Source: JACRCT01 sp049841135 (GTDB lineage Bacteria > Myxococcota > Myxococcia > Myxococcales > UBA5297). Taken from it: 64,000 bases of DNA. The notes beneath the pieces are model-generated. The model searched no databases and had not been told where the DNA came from. It was given only the letters and a program-made list of their open reading frames with translations. Location of the stretch: contig JASGHK010000006.1 in the NCBI GenBank assembly GCA_049841135.1, positions 930,001 through 994,000 on the forward strand, in the 5' to 3' direction. The position numbers and the translations under genes are program-made. Positions 46,820 through 55,912 of the stretch are shown in pieces; the first letter of the stretch is position 1; each line of letters begins with the position of its first letter.

Positions 46820-46881
46820 CCGAGGCGGCGCAGCGTCTGTGCCGTGGGGGTGGTCTCGAAGATGCGGTCGGCGTTGGCCGC
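46820..46881 (-). pseudogene. Remnant: copied 3' end of the DUF1338 gene
   Basis: The 62 bp correspond to 49588-49649 with only a few mismatches. On the minus strand they encode ANADRIF then TAQTLRRLG, the C-terminus of the HglS-like protein. Together with the intact gene this forms a direct repeat bounding the 2.8-kb islet. No other part of the gene is present. Confidence 0.8.
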
Positions 46882-46884
46882 GAG

Positions 46885-47625
46885 CTAGCCCGACGCGGCG
46901 ACCTTTCCGGCGAGGCGCTGGAGCTTGTGGGCGGAGCGCTTCTTGAGCTCCTCGAGCGACGCCTGGATGCCCTGGAGCTTCTCGGCGGCGGACGCGAGGG
47001 CGACCTCGAACTCCTTGGCTTGCGCGGAGTCGATGCCCGCCTGGACGAGGATCTCGGTCAGTGGCGAGGCTGGCGCGAGTTCGGCCATCAGCTTGCGGAC
47101 CCGGCCCAGCACACGGTCGGGAGACACCGTGGCCGTGGCGGTTGCCGAGCGGGCGGCTTTGCGGGGAGGGCACAGCTTGCCGGCCTCCTGCGCGAGGCGG
47201 ACGACGGACCAGGTCTCGCTCTCGGCCTGATCGAGGAGGGCGCGCTGCTGCTCGAGGGCGAGGTTGAAGACCTCCTCGTAGTGGCTCACGCGCAGCGTCG
47301 GCCAGGGTCGGAGGTTGTCGAGCACCTTGGCCAGCAGCACCAACTCGATGGCGTTGCGCAGACGTGTGCGGCCCCAGCCGGCTTCTGCCATCCCCTTCTG
47401 GGCTGCCAGCGCGGCGAGCGAGTCGGTCTTGTTTCCAGCCATGGAGCGGAAGGCTTCCGCGGACGAGTGGAAGAGCTCCATGAAGAGATTGCGGCCGATG
47501 GTCAAGGTGGAGCGGACGCCGCCCGCCGCGCTCTCGCGAAGAACGCCCTTGGCGAGCTTGCGCAGAAGCTCGGGAGTGACCTTCACCGGCGGCGGCATCT
47601 TGGCGGCGGTCTTCTTCTCAGGCAT
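46885..47625 (-). CDS. Putative DNA-binding protein beside palindrome array
   Basis: The 246-residue protein starts MPEKKTAAKMPPPVKVTPEL with AAGGGGG ahead of the ATG. Its central region (about 100-155) reads RVSHYEEVFNLALEQQRALL then DQAESETWSVVRLAQEAGKL. The SHY...Q..LL..A....WSV..L spacing resembles the DNA-binding helix-turn-helix of ParB-like and DUF1016-N proteins. A C-terminal coiled coil (about 190-240, AEKLQGIQASLEELKKR) could dimerise. The upstream region is an array of long palindromes that could be its binding sites. The family is not recognised with certainty; the DNA-binding role is an inference. Confidence 0.6.
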   Translation of the reverse strand: MPEKKTAAKMPPPVKVTPELLRKLAKGVLRESAAGGVRSTLTIGRNLFMELFHSSAEAFRSMAGNKTDSLAALAAQKGMAEAGWGRTRLRNAIELVLLAKVLDNLRPWPTLRVSHYEEVFNLALEQQRALLDQAESETWSVVRLAQEAGKLCPPRKAARSATATATVSPDRVLGRVRKLMAELAPASPLTEILVQAGIDSAQAKEFEVALASAAEKLQGIQASLEELKKRSAHKLQRLAGKVAASG

Positions 47626-47745
47626 GGCGTCCCCCTTCGTTGCGACGGCGGGCCTCGGTGGGCTGCTCGCCGGTCGCGGTCTTGGTGCGGGACCTACTCA
47701 TACGTGGAGTGCCGGGAGTCCGGCAAGTGGAGGAGCCGGCCCAGA

Positions 47746-48144
47746 CGGATTCCAGAGGGAGGGACCTGGCCCACGTGGGCCAGGTCCTCGGCGTGTGTCA
47801 GGTCTCCGCCGCGCACGGAAAGGTGGATTTCCAGAGGGAGGGACCTGCCCCACGTGGGCCAGGTCCTCGGCGTGTGTCAGGTCTCGGCGGGCGCGGCGGG
47901 GCGGATTTCCAGAGGAGGGACCTGCCCCACGTGGGCCAGGTCCTCGGTGTGTGTCAGGTCTCGGCGGGCGCGGCGGGGCGGATTTCCAGAGGGAGGGACC
48001 TGCCCCACGTGGGCCAGGTCCTCGGCGTGTGTCAGGTCTCGGCGGGCGCGGCGGGGCGGATTTCCAGAGGAGGGACCTGCCCCACGTGGGCCAGGTCCTC
48101 GGCGTGTGTCAGGTCACCGCCGGGCACGGCAAGGCGGATTTCCA
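47746..48144. repeat. Array of five 77-79 bp units with long palindromes
   Basis: Five units start at 47762, 47841, 47918, 47996 and 48073 (positions of their palindromes). Each palindrome is 26 bp with half-site GGACCTGSCCCAC and a CACGTG centre; the first is a perfect palindrome and the others have one mismatch. The unit also contains a conserved flank TCGGCGTGTGTCAGGTCTC and TTTCCAGAGGGAGGG. The unit length varies by one base in a G run. All frames are interrupted, so it is non-coding. It lies upstream of the DNA-binding protein gene. Confidence 0.95.
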
Positions 48145-48272
48145 AGTTGCGCTTGCTCCTCGCTCGCGACGAGCAGTTCCTCTCCTGCTTCCAGGCCTCA
48201 TCCCGCGGCCCCGGCGCCCGCCCGCGGCCACGCGTCGGCACGCAGCGCTACCGCGCGTGCCCCGACAGACTC

Positions 48273-48908
48273 CTACAGCTGCGCTTTGCCAAGCGCCGCG
48301 GACAGCGTGTCGAGATTCGGCTCGAAATCCTCAGGCCCGAGCTTGCCGAGCATCGCTGCGTCGGCGGCGAGCTGCTTCTTGTACGCCGCAGCGTCCTTCT
48401 GCAGATCGCCGGGCTCGTCGCGCAGGCCCTTCGCCTTCACCTTCACGCTGCCGACCACGTACGTCTTCCCATCGGCCGAGACGCCCTGAAACAGCGCGGT
48501 CAGGCCCTGGTTGCTCGGAAGCACGTCTTCGATGAAGTGCTCGGTGACGAAGAGAAAGCCCTCGACCTTGCCGGCCTTCACGCGGCGCGCCTGCACCGTG
48601 AACGGAGCGACGGCATCGGGGCAGCCGAGCAACGGGCTGTCTTTCGGCACGCCCTCGCCTTTGAGCGCATTCTTGAGATCGCCCGCCGGCTTGGTGACGC
48701 ACTGGCCGGCGACCTTCGGCTCTGCGGCGAAGTGTCTCTCCCATGCGGCGAGGTCGACGACGTCGAGCTTGCCGAAGCCTTCGACGCTCACCCGCCGATG
48801 CTCGGGCATGAGCCCCTCTGGCTTGTCGCCCTTCTCGAACGCGCGACCAGGAACGGTCTCCATGGCCGACGCCTGGGCGAGCAGCATCACTGCGAGCAGT
48901 GCGATCAT
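48273..48908 (-). CDS. Exported hypothetical protein between repeat arrays
   Basis: The 211-residue product has a signal peptide (MIALLAVMLLAQASA) and a mature region of alpha/beta type (GRAFEKGDKPEGLMPEHRRV, KLDVVDLAAWERHFAAEP, VQARRVKAGKVEGFLFVTEH, GKTYVVGSVKVKAKGL). One Cys pair is present. It is enclosed by two arrays of the same palindromic unit, one on each side. I do not recognise the family. Confidence 0.65.
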   Translation of the reverse strand: MIALLAVMLLAQASAMETVPGRAFEKGDKPEGLMPEHRRVSVEGFGKLDVVDLAAWERHFAAEPKVAGQCVTKPAGDLKNALKGEGVPKDSPLLGCPDAVAPFTVQARRVKAGKVEGFLFVTEHFIEDVLPSNQGLTALFQGVSADGKTYVVGSVKVKAKGLRDEPGDLQKDAAAYKKQLAADAAMLGKLGPEDFEPNLDTLSAALGKAQL

Positions 48909-48946
48909 GGCTTGGGACGATACCCCGCCGCGTAGACCGAGAGGCA

Positions 48947-49091
48947 GCGTGGGCCAGGTCCTCGGCGTGTGTCAGGTCTCCGCCGGGCGCGGCGGGGCGG
49001 ATTTCCAGAGGGAGGGACCTGTCCCACGTGGGCCAGGTCCTCGGCGTGTGTCAGGTCTCGGCGGGTGCGGCGGGGCGGATTCCCAGAGGGA
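48947..49091. repeat. Second palindrome array (one half plus one full unit)
   Basis: A truncated unit (right half of the palindrome at 48948-48961) is followed 79 bp later by a full palindrome at 49015-49040, with the same flanks as in the first array. A further TTCCCAGAGGGAG flank ends at about 49091. Confidence 0.9.
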
Positions 49092-49107
49092 GAAATCCTC
49101 GGCCTGC

Positions 49108-49513
49108 TCAGTTCACGATGCGCTCAATGATCTGCTGGCCGGTCCTGGGGTCTTGCCCGTGGATGTCGAGGTACGCCACATCCCGGGGCTTTCGCAGCGA
49201 CAGGTAGACGCTCTGCAGGACGGCGTCAGGCACCCGGGCTACCGTCGTGCGCGCCACGGCCCGGCACTGTCCCCGGGCGTCCCTGAAGGTGGTGAGCAGG
49301 ATGTCGCGGGACAGCGCATTGATCCTGCCCCGCATCTGCGCCCCGGCTCGGCAACCCCGTAGGCATGCTCGCGCTCGGGAAGGTTGAGCCCGTGAGTCGT
49401 CACCGGCGAGTTCTCGAGCTCCCGCCAGTCGGTGGGGCCGAACTCCGGGTCGGCCGCACGGCTGCTCGCGCTGGGCAGGCTCGTAAACAACAAGGCCAGC
49501 AGCGCGAGGCCAT
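49108..49513 (-). CDS. Small exported protein disrupted by two single-base deletions
   Basis: A signal peptide (LALLALLFTSLPSASS) begins one base out of frame from the ATG at 49513. A second break near 49345-49349 separates PEREHAYGVAE from GAQMRGRINALSRDILLTTF and VAYLDIHGQDPRTGQQIIER. The span of 406 bases equals 136 codons after adding back two bases. Both breaks are deletions, unlike the insertions in most other genes, so true decay is possible. The family is unknown; it may be lipid- or envelope-related. Confidence 0.5.
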
Positions 49514-49580
49514 GCCTGGAGGTCCTTCAGGGGCGGGCGTCCTCGAGGCTGGCGCGAGCGATCGGAGGCATGAGGAGGCC

Positions 49581-50498
49581 CTACGAGCCGAGGCGGCGCT
49601 GCGTCTGCGCCGTGTAGGTGCTCTCGAAGATGCGGTCGGCGTTGGCCGCCTCGAAGCCCTCGCGGCGGTGCTCGCGGCGGATCTGCTCGGGCGACAGGTG
49701 CGCGAACTGGTCGAGGACCTTGCGCTCGGCGAACTCGACGTACGACCCGCCGATGCGCCGGGCCAGCGTTCCGCCCTGGCCGTCGTCGAAGTCGGCGTCG
49801 ACGAGCGCGGCCACGGTGGAGCTCTGCAGCAGCTTGCCCGCGGGATCGGACTTGATCTTCCCTCCCGAGTCGTTGAGGTGGAACCCGTGCCGCTCGAGGA
49901 AGGCGTTGAACTCCGGAAGCGTGCCCAGGCCCTTGGGCAGGTTGTGCACGGCGATGGTGTAGTGGTTCAGGTAGTAGCGGTTGTAGATGGTCCAGGCGGC
50001 GTACTCGCTCTCCTTCGCCAGCGTCGCGTAGTCGTCCCAGGTCGGCGTGCGCCACAGCGGCCGGTGAAGGAACGTGACGATCGCCTTGGGGTCGGAGAGG
50101 TCCACCGAGTCCACCGGGTCCGCGCGGACGGTGTCGGTGTACGCGTGGACGGCCTTCTGCCCCGCGGCCGACAGCTCGCCGACCCGCAGCTCGCTGATGA
50201 AGACGCGCGGGTGGCGCTCGGTGGGCGGCTGGTACCAGTGCGCGTCGAGCTTCTTCTCGGCGAAGTGGAAGCGGTCGCGGCGCACGTAGCCCAGGTGCAG
50301 GAAGACCTTCTCCAGCGAGGCGATGCCCAGGTGCGGCACGCCCAGGGTCCGGAAGGCGATGTGGTCGTTCTCGATGTCCGCCGCGGAGCCGACGGCGCCT
50401 TCTTTGATCAGCGCCTTGACGATGGCGTCCACGTCCGGGACGTGGGCGCGGTAGCGGGTCATCAGGCCATCGAGGACGAGGTCGAGCGGTGTGTTCAT
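49581..50498 (-). CDS. DUF1338 2-oxoadipate dioxygenase/decarboxylase (HglS-like)
   Basis: The 305-residue product has the HglS/YdcJ family segments HIAFRTLGVPHLGI, PRVFISELRVGELS, NHYTIAVHNLP (metal His), LNDSGGKIKSDPAGKLLQSS and YVEFAERKVLDQF...REGFEAANADRIFESTY. This Fe(II) enzyme converts 2-oxoadipate to 2-hydroxyglutarate in D-lysine breakdown. The 3' end is duplicated at 46820-46881. There are no other lysine catabolic genes near. Confidence 0.88.
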   Translation of the reverse strand: MNTPLDLVLDGLMTRYRAHVPDVDAIVKALIKEGAVGSAADIENDHIAFRTLGVPHLGIASLEKVFLHLGYVRRDRFHFAEKKLDAHWYQPPTERHPRVFISELRVGELSAAGQKAVHAYTDTVRADPVDSVDLSDPKAIVTFLHRPLWRTPTWDDYATLAKESEYAAWTIYNRYYLNHYTIAVHNLPKGLGTLPEFNAFLERHGFHLNDSGGKIKSDPAGKLLQSSTVAALVDADFDDGQGGTLARRIGGSYVEFAERKVLDQFAHLSPEQIRREHRREGFEAANADRIFESTYTAQTQRRLGS

Positions 50499-50549
50499 GG
50501 GGCAAGAATAGTAGGGGGGAGCGGGTTCCGCCGCCGCGCTGAATGCAGG

Positions 50550-51122
50550 CTACTGGCGCGGCGAGAGGCTCAGGCAGGCGCGCGCAGCCGCATCGGAGGC
50601 CTCGCGAGCCCGCAGCGTTCGGAAGCAGCGCACGGGGACGCCGGCGACCCGTCGCAGCGAGTCGAGGCCGAACTCGGACGCCGACCCCTGCCACTGCAGC
50701 AGCCAGCCGCCGTCTTCATTCTTCTCTTCGCGGAGGATCTTCCCGGTCCCGACCGAGGCCCGCGCCGCGTCGAGAGTTGCCGGCTCCTCGGGGCGGGCGA
50801 CTCGCACCATCAGGCTGAAGACGCCCGTGGAGTCGTAGAGGGAGAAGGAGGGCGGCCGGCCCTCGCTCGTGGTGTCGTCGACGCTGCAGCCCGCGGGCAA
50901 CTCGATCCTCGCGTCGAGCGGCTCCAGGAGCTTCCATTCATGGCCGGGCGCCGAGGGCTCCAGCAGCTCGCCCGCGGGGGCCTTCGGGGGCGCCGGCACC
51001 ACCGACGTCTCCGTCGGACCCGACACGCCCGCATCGAGGTTCGTCGCCGAGCGTTGGGCGCAGCTGCCGAGCAGCGCCACGCTCGCCAGCAGACCGACTG
51101 CCGTCGTCGGGTGCAGGTTCAT
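50550..51122 (-). CDS. Hypothetical lipoprotein
   Basis: The 190-residue product has a lipobox (LLGSC) after MNLHPTTAVGLLASVA, a Pro/Thr-rich linker, then a beta-rich domain with one Cys pair (PAGCSVDDTT and PVRCFRTL). AGGAG ahead of the ATG supports the start. No domain is recognised. It is divergent from lon. Confidence 0.65.
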   Translation of the reverse strand: MNLHPTTAVGLLASVALLGSCAQRSATNLDAGVSGPTETSVVPAPPKAPAGELLEPSAPGHEWKLLEPLDARIELPAGCSVDDTTSEGRPPSFSLYDSTGVFSLMVRVARPEEPATLDAARASVGTGKILREEKNEDGGWLLQWQGSASEFGLDSLRRVAGVPVRCFRTLRAREASDAAARACLSLSPRQ

Positions 51123-51318
51123 GGGGGCTCCTGAAGCGCGAGGCAACCACGGGCCATTCCTAGCAGATCTGCCGGCGGGCAGGCGGGGAGCCGAACCGTC
51201 GCCCGGCTGGGGCCTGCCCGACGGGACCGGCGGGCCGGACCTTCTCCTCGGCGTCCGTTCGCTGAGCGGGAGCCGGAGCCGTGCGCAAGGTGGACGCAGA
51301 AAGTGGAGGTCGCGAACC

Positions 51319-53843
51319 GTGGCCGAGCCAACCGCGCAGGGGAGCAGCCGGGCCGAGGCGAAGCAGGAGGCGCTGCCCCCCATCCCAGACGCCTTGCCGG
51401 TGCTGCCCCTGCGCGAGACCGTCGTCTTCCCGGTGGCCATCACGCCGCTGGCGGTGGGCCAGGAGCGCAGCGTGCGCCTGGTCGAGGAGGCGATGCGCGG
51501 CAGCCACCTCATCTGCACCGTCGCCCAGCGCAGCGGGGACGCGCCCGCCACGAGCTTCGACGAGCTGCACTCGGTGGGCACCGTCGCGCTCATCCACCAG
51601 ATCTTCCATGCGCCGGACGGCTCGCTGCGCATCCTGGCGCAGGGGCTCGTCCGTGTTCGCGTCCGCGAGCCCGTGCAGACCGAGCCCTACTTCGTGGCCC
51701 GAATCGAGGTGGTCCCCGAGACGGAGGTCAGCGGCCTGGAGGTCGAGGCGCTCTCGCGCGCGGCGCGCGACCTGTTCACCCGGCTGGTGGCGCTCGTCCC
51801 CGACCTGCCCAACGAGATCGCCGCGGCCATCGACGGCCTGTCCGAGGCCCGGGAGGTCGCCTACCAGATCGCCGCCACCGCGCCGCTGTCGACCCGGCAG
51901 CGCCAGCAGCTCCTCGAGACCGCCTCGGTGCAGGAGCGGCTGCGCACGCTGGTGGACCTGTTGCAGCACGAGCTGACCGTGCGGGAGATGGGCCAGCAGC
52001 TGGCCCAGGAGACGCACCAGGAGATGAGCAAGGCGCAGCGCGAGTACTTCCTGCGCGAGCAGCTCAAGACCATCCAGCGCGAGCTGGGCGAGGAGGGGGG
52101 CGGGGCGGCGGCCGAGTTCCAGGAGAATCGAGGAGCGGCTGCGCGGCCTGACGGGGATGCCGGAGGAGGCGCGCAAGGAGGCCGAGCGCGAGCTGTCGCG
52201 GCTGCGGCACCTGCCCGAGGCCTCGCCGGAGCACGGCCTGCTGCGCACCTGGCTGGAGTGGATGGTGGCCCTGCCCTGGGCCAAGACGTCCGGCGGCGCC
52301 ATCGACGTCACCCGGGCGCGGCAGGTCCTCGACGAGGACCACTACGACCTGGACCAGGTCAAGGACCGCATCGTCGAGTACCTCGCGGTCAAGAAGCTGC
52401 GCGACGAGCGGTCGGCGAAGGTGTCGCTCACCGGCGCGGGCGAGGCCGGGCGCGCCGCGGTCGCCGGACCTCTTCCGCAGACGCCCCGCGACGAGTCGCG
52501 CCGCGAGCCGCTGCTGTGCTTCGTCGGCGCCCCCGGCGTCGGCAAGACGTCGCTGGGCGTGTCCATCGCCCGCGCCATGGGCCGCAAGTTCGTGCGCATC
52601 AGCCTGGGCGGCATCCACGACGAGGCCGAGGTCCGCGGGCACCGGCGCACGTACATCGGGGCGATGCCCGGGCGGATCATGCAGGCCATCCGGCGGACCG
52701 AGGTGGCCGACCCGGTCTTCATGCTCGACGAGGTGGACAAGCTGGGGGTGGGCTTCCAGGGCGACCCGTCGGCGGCGCTCCTGGAGGTGCTGGACCCGGC
52801 GCAGAACTGGGCCTTCGCCGACACCTACCTCGGCGTGCCCTTCGACCTGTCGCGGGTGCTCTTCATCTGCACCGCCAACTCGGTGGAGACCATCCCGCCG
52901 CCGCTGCTCGACCGCGTGGAGGTCATCGCCCTGCCCGGGTACATCGAGGAGGAGAAGCTGCAGATCGCCCGGCGCTACCTCGTGCCCCGCTCGCTCAAGG
53001 CGCACGGGCTCGAGCCCCGGGAGCTGGAGATCGAGGACGCGGCCCTGCGCCGCATCGTGCGCGAGTACACGCGCGAGGCCGGGGTGCGCAACCTGGAGCG
53101 CAGCATCGCCTCCATCGCCCGCAAGGCCGCCCGGCGCATCGCCGAGGGCGCCCCGCCGCCCATCGTCGCCCGCGCGCCGGAGCTGAAGGCCTACCTGGGC
53201 GCCCCTCGCTTCTTCAACGAGCTGGCCGAGCGCATCGACCGCCCGGGCGTGGCCACCGGGCTCGCCTGGACCCCGGCCGGCGGGCAGATCCTCTTCGTCG
53301 AGGCGACGATGATGCCCAGCCAGGAGGAGCGGCTCATCCTCACCGGGATGCTGGGCGACGTGATGCGCGAGTCGGCGCAGGCGGCGCTCAGCTACCTGCG
53401 CGCCAACGCCATGCGCCTCCTGGTCGACCCCACCGTCTTCGAGGGCCGGGCGGTGCACGTCCACGTCCCGGCCGGGGCCATCCCCAAGGACGGGCCGTCG
53501 GCGGGGGTGGCGATGATCGCCGCGCTGGCCTCGGTGGCGTCGGGCCGGCCGGTGCGCAACGACGTGGCCATGACCGGGGAGATCAGCCTGCGCGGCAAGG
53601 TGCTCCCCGTCGGCGGCATCAAGGAGAAGGTGCTGGCCGCGCACATCGCCGGGGTGCGCAAGGTCCTCCTGCCGCGGCGGAACGAGGCGGACGTCGAGGA
53701 CATCCCCGCCGAGGTGAAGCGGGAAGCTCGAGTTCCACTTCGTCGACTCCGTCGAGGAGGCGCTCGACGCGGCGCTCGCCGCTCCCCCCGAGCGGGGACG
53801 CGGGGCGCAGCCGGAAACGGGCAGCGGAGTGCAAGTGCACTGA
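51319..53843 (+). CDS. lon: ATP-dependent protease Lon, frameshifted twice
   Basis: The N-terminal LON domain (PDALPVLPLRETVVFPVAIT) leads into the coiled coil (EMSKAQREYFLREQLKTIQR). One extra base at 52123-52129 (GAGATC to GAGAATC) breaks the frame. The next part has the AAA+ ATPase (Walker A GAPGVGKTS; VFMLDEVDKLG), the catalytic Ser of PKDGPSAGVAM and the Lys of GGIKEKVLAA. Another extra base at 53723-53729 (GAGCTC) precedes the last helix (EFHFVDSVEEALDAAL). The span is 841 codons plus two bases. It starts at GTG with GGAGG upstream. It degrades misfolded and regulatory proteins. Confidence 0.93.
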
Positions 53844-53966
53844 CGGCCGGCGGGCTCGCTGCAGGCCTCGGTGAGGTTGCTGAAGATAGGCACCTACTTT
53901 GTGACATGACCCGACGCTGCGAGCGATGCCCGGGCCTTGGGATCCGTGCGGTATAAAGGGGAGCGA

Positions 53967-55793
53967 ATGGATCCCCTGAGCGCCGCGCCGGCCAAGCAGC
54001 GTTTCCTCGAACGCCGCAAAGAGATCTGGGCCGACCTGCTGCGACTCTTCGCCTGCGTGGCGTGGCTGCCCTGGGTGCTGGTCAAGCGCCCGGAGGCGGT
54101 GTCGCTGTGGGCGCCGATGCTGGCGATCCCGCTCATCTCGCTCTTCGCGATCGTCGCGGCGCGCTTCGATTTCTTGCCGAGGCAGCGGCGCATCGCCATC
54201 GCGCTGACCGACGTGTTCCTGCTGGTGCTCATCACCTGGAACCTGGGCAGCCAGACCTCGCCGGTGCTGCTCTTCTTCGTCATCGCGGTGGTGGCCACGA
54301 CCATGGTCTCCGAGCCGTACGTCGGCCTGGTGGTGACGCTGGCGCTGGCCGTCTGCTACGGCGCGGTGCTGCTGCTCGAGGCCGAGGGGATCATCGCCAC
54401 CGCGCCGATGGCCCGTCCGGGCCTGGGGCCCAACGAGACCTCGGGCGGCCGGGCCTTCGCCTTCATCAGCGTGACCATGGCGGTCTTCACCGCCTACGCC
54501 TTCCTCTCCTGGGCGCGGCGCCGGCTGGAGCGCAGCGCGGAGCGCGAGCGCGAGCTGCGCTTGGCCGAGCAGGCGGCCCAGCGGCGCGCCCTGGAGCTGC
54601 AGCGCCAGCTGGAGATGGCCCAGCGCATGGAGAGCCTGGGCCGGCTCGCCGGCGGCGTGGCGCACGACTTCAACAACCTGCTCACCGTCATCCACGGCGC
54701 CTTCGCCTTCGGCCTGCAGGAGGCGGGCGGGAACACCGACCTGAAGGAGGCGCTCGACGACGGGCGCTCGGCCTCGCGCCGCGCCGCCAACCTCGTCCAG
54801 CAGCTCCTGGCCTTCAGCCGCCGGCAGCCGACCCGGCCCCAGGTGATCGACCCGACGGAGCACCTGACCTCGACGCGGAGGATGCTGCAGCGCGTGCTGA
54901 GCGAGACCATCCGCCTGGAGGTCGACCTCGAGCAGGGGCTGTGGCCCGTCAAGATCGACCCGACCCAGCTCGAGCAGGTGCTCATCAACCTGGCGGTCAA
55001 CGCGCGCGACGCCATGCCCAAGGGTGGGTCGCTGTTCTTGACGGGCCGCAACGTCGAGCTCAGCCGGGCCGACTGCGAGAGCCGGCCGGGCCTGGCCCCG
55101 GGGCCCTACGCGCAGCTCGCCGTCCGCGACACGGGCCACGGCATGGACGAGGAGACCCTGCGCCGGGCGTTCGAGCCTTTCTTCACCACCAAGCCCCAGG
55201 GCCGCGGCACCGGCCTGGGCCTGTCGACCGCGTTCGGCATCGCCCAGCAGAACGGCGGCTGGCTGGACCTCACCTCGAGGACCAAGGAAGGGACGACCGC
55301 GCGCCTGCTGCTCCCGCGCGCCACGGGCGAGGTGGTGCGGCTGGAGCCTGAGCCCGACGCCAAGAGCCAGGGCCGGGAGACGCTGCTCCTGGTGGAGGAC
55401 GAGGAGACCCTGCGCAAGATGGCGCGCCGCGCGCTCGAGCAGCGAGGCTACACGGTGCTCGAGGCCGGCTCGGGCGAGCAGGCGCTGGAGGTGGCGGGGG
55501 CCTTCGACCGCGACATCGACGGCCTGGTCACGGACCTGGTGATGCCGGGGATCACCGGGCGCGTGCTCGCCGAGCGGCTGCGCCAGAAGCGCCCCACCCT
55601 CAAGGTCCTGTACGTCTCGGGACACAGCCCCGACGCCTTGGCACCGGGTAGCCTGGTCGCCGAAGGGGCGGAGTTCCTCCCCAAGCCCTTCGAGCCCGAC
55701 CAGCTGGCGGCGACGGTGCGCAGGCTGCTCGACCAGCCTATGCCGGGCTCCGTGCCGGTCGCCGCTGCGCTCACGGCAGAAGGACGCTCCTAG
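53967..55793 (+). CDS. Hybrid sensor histidine kinase with C-terminal receiver
   Basis: The 608-residue product has six hydrophobic segments in the first 190 residues (MASE-like sensor). It then has the HisKA His box GGVAHDFNNLLTVIHGAF, the N box LINLAVNARDAMP, the G boxes DTGHGMDEE and GRGTGLGLSTAFG, and a receiver domain (LLLVEDEETLRKM, phosphoacceptor Asp in LVTDLVMPGITG, Lys in PKPF). GGGGAG ahead of the ATG supports the start. No response-regulator partner is adjacent. The ligand is unknown. Confidence 0.9.
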   Translation: MDPLSAAPAKQRFLERRKEIWADLLRLFACVAWLPWVLVKRPEAVSLWAPMLAIPLISLFAIVAARFDFLPRQRRIAIALTDVFLLVLITWNLGSQTSPVLLFFVIAVVATTMVSEPYVGLVVTLALAVCYGAVLLLEAEGIIATAPMARPGLGPNETSGGRAFAFISVTMAVFTAYAFLSWARRRLERSAERERELRLAEQAAQRRALELQRQLEMAQRMESLGRLAGGVAHDFNNLLTVIHGAFAFGLQEAGGNTDLKEALDDGRSASRRAANLVQQLLAFSRRQPTRPQVIDPTEHLTSTRRMLQRVLSETIRLEVDLEQGLWPVKIDPTQLEQVLINLAVNARDAMPKGGSLFLTGRNVELSRADCESRPGLAPGPYAQLAVRDTGHGMDEETLRRAFEPFFTTKPQGRGTGLGLSTAFGIAQQNGGWLDLTSRTKEGTTARLLLPRATGEVVRLEPEPDAKSQGRETLLLVEDEETLRKMARRALEQRGYTVLEAGSGEQALEVAGAFDRDIDGLVTDLVMPGITGRVLAERLRQKRPTLKVLYVSGHSPDALAPGSLVAEGAEFLPKPFEPDQLAATVRRLLDQPMPGSVPVAAALTAEGRS

Positions 55794-55806
55794 CCGCCGT
55801 TCGCTT

Positions 55807-55902
55807 GGGTCCCCTAGGTCTCAAAGGTCTCGTAGGTCCCATGGGTCCCATCGACTGGGACACATGGGACGCATAGGACACAGGGGACACAGGGGACTGG
55901 GG
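55807..55902. repeat. Degenerate GGTCCC/GGGAC repeat region
   Basis: Near-decamer units (GGTCCCnnnA) read rightward to about 55850, then inverted ones (TGGGACACA, AGGACACAGG, GGGACACAGG) to 55902. The two sides form a long imperfect hairpin centred near TCGAC at 55851. It may terminate the kinase gene and the convergent Zn-ribbon gene. Confidence 0.65.
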
Positions 55903-55912
55903 CGTCAGCCAG

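Noticed and set aside
47746..48144. CRISPR array
   Set aside because: The entire 77-79 bp unit is repeated, with no unique spacers, and there are no cas genes; the conserved element is a long palindrome.
47640..48935. Plus-strand repeat protein across the palindrome array
   Set aside because: Unit length varies by single bases so the frame changes between copies, and the frame overlaps a well-formed minus-strand gene.
51319..53843. Programmed ribosomal frameshifting in lon and other split genes
   Set aside because: The shift sites lack slippery heptamers and stimulatory structures and share a palindromic motif across unrelated genes, so sequence error is the simpler reading.
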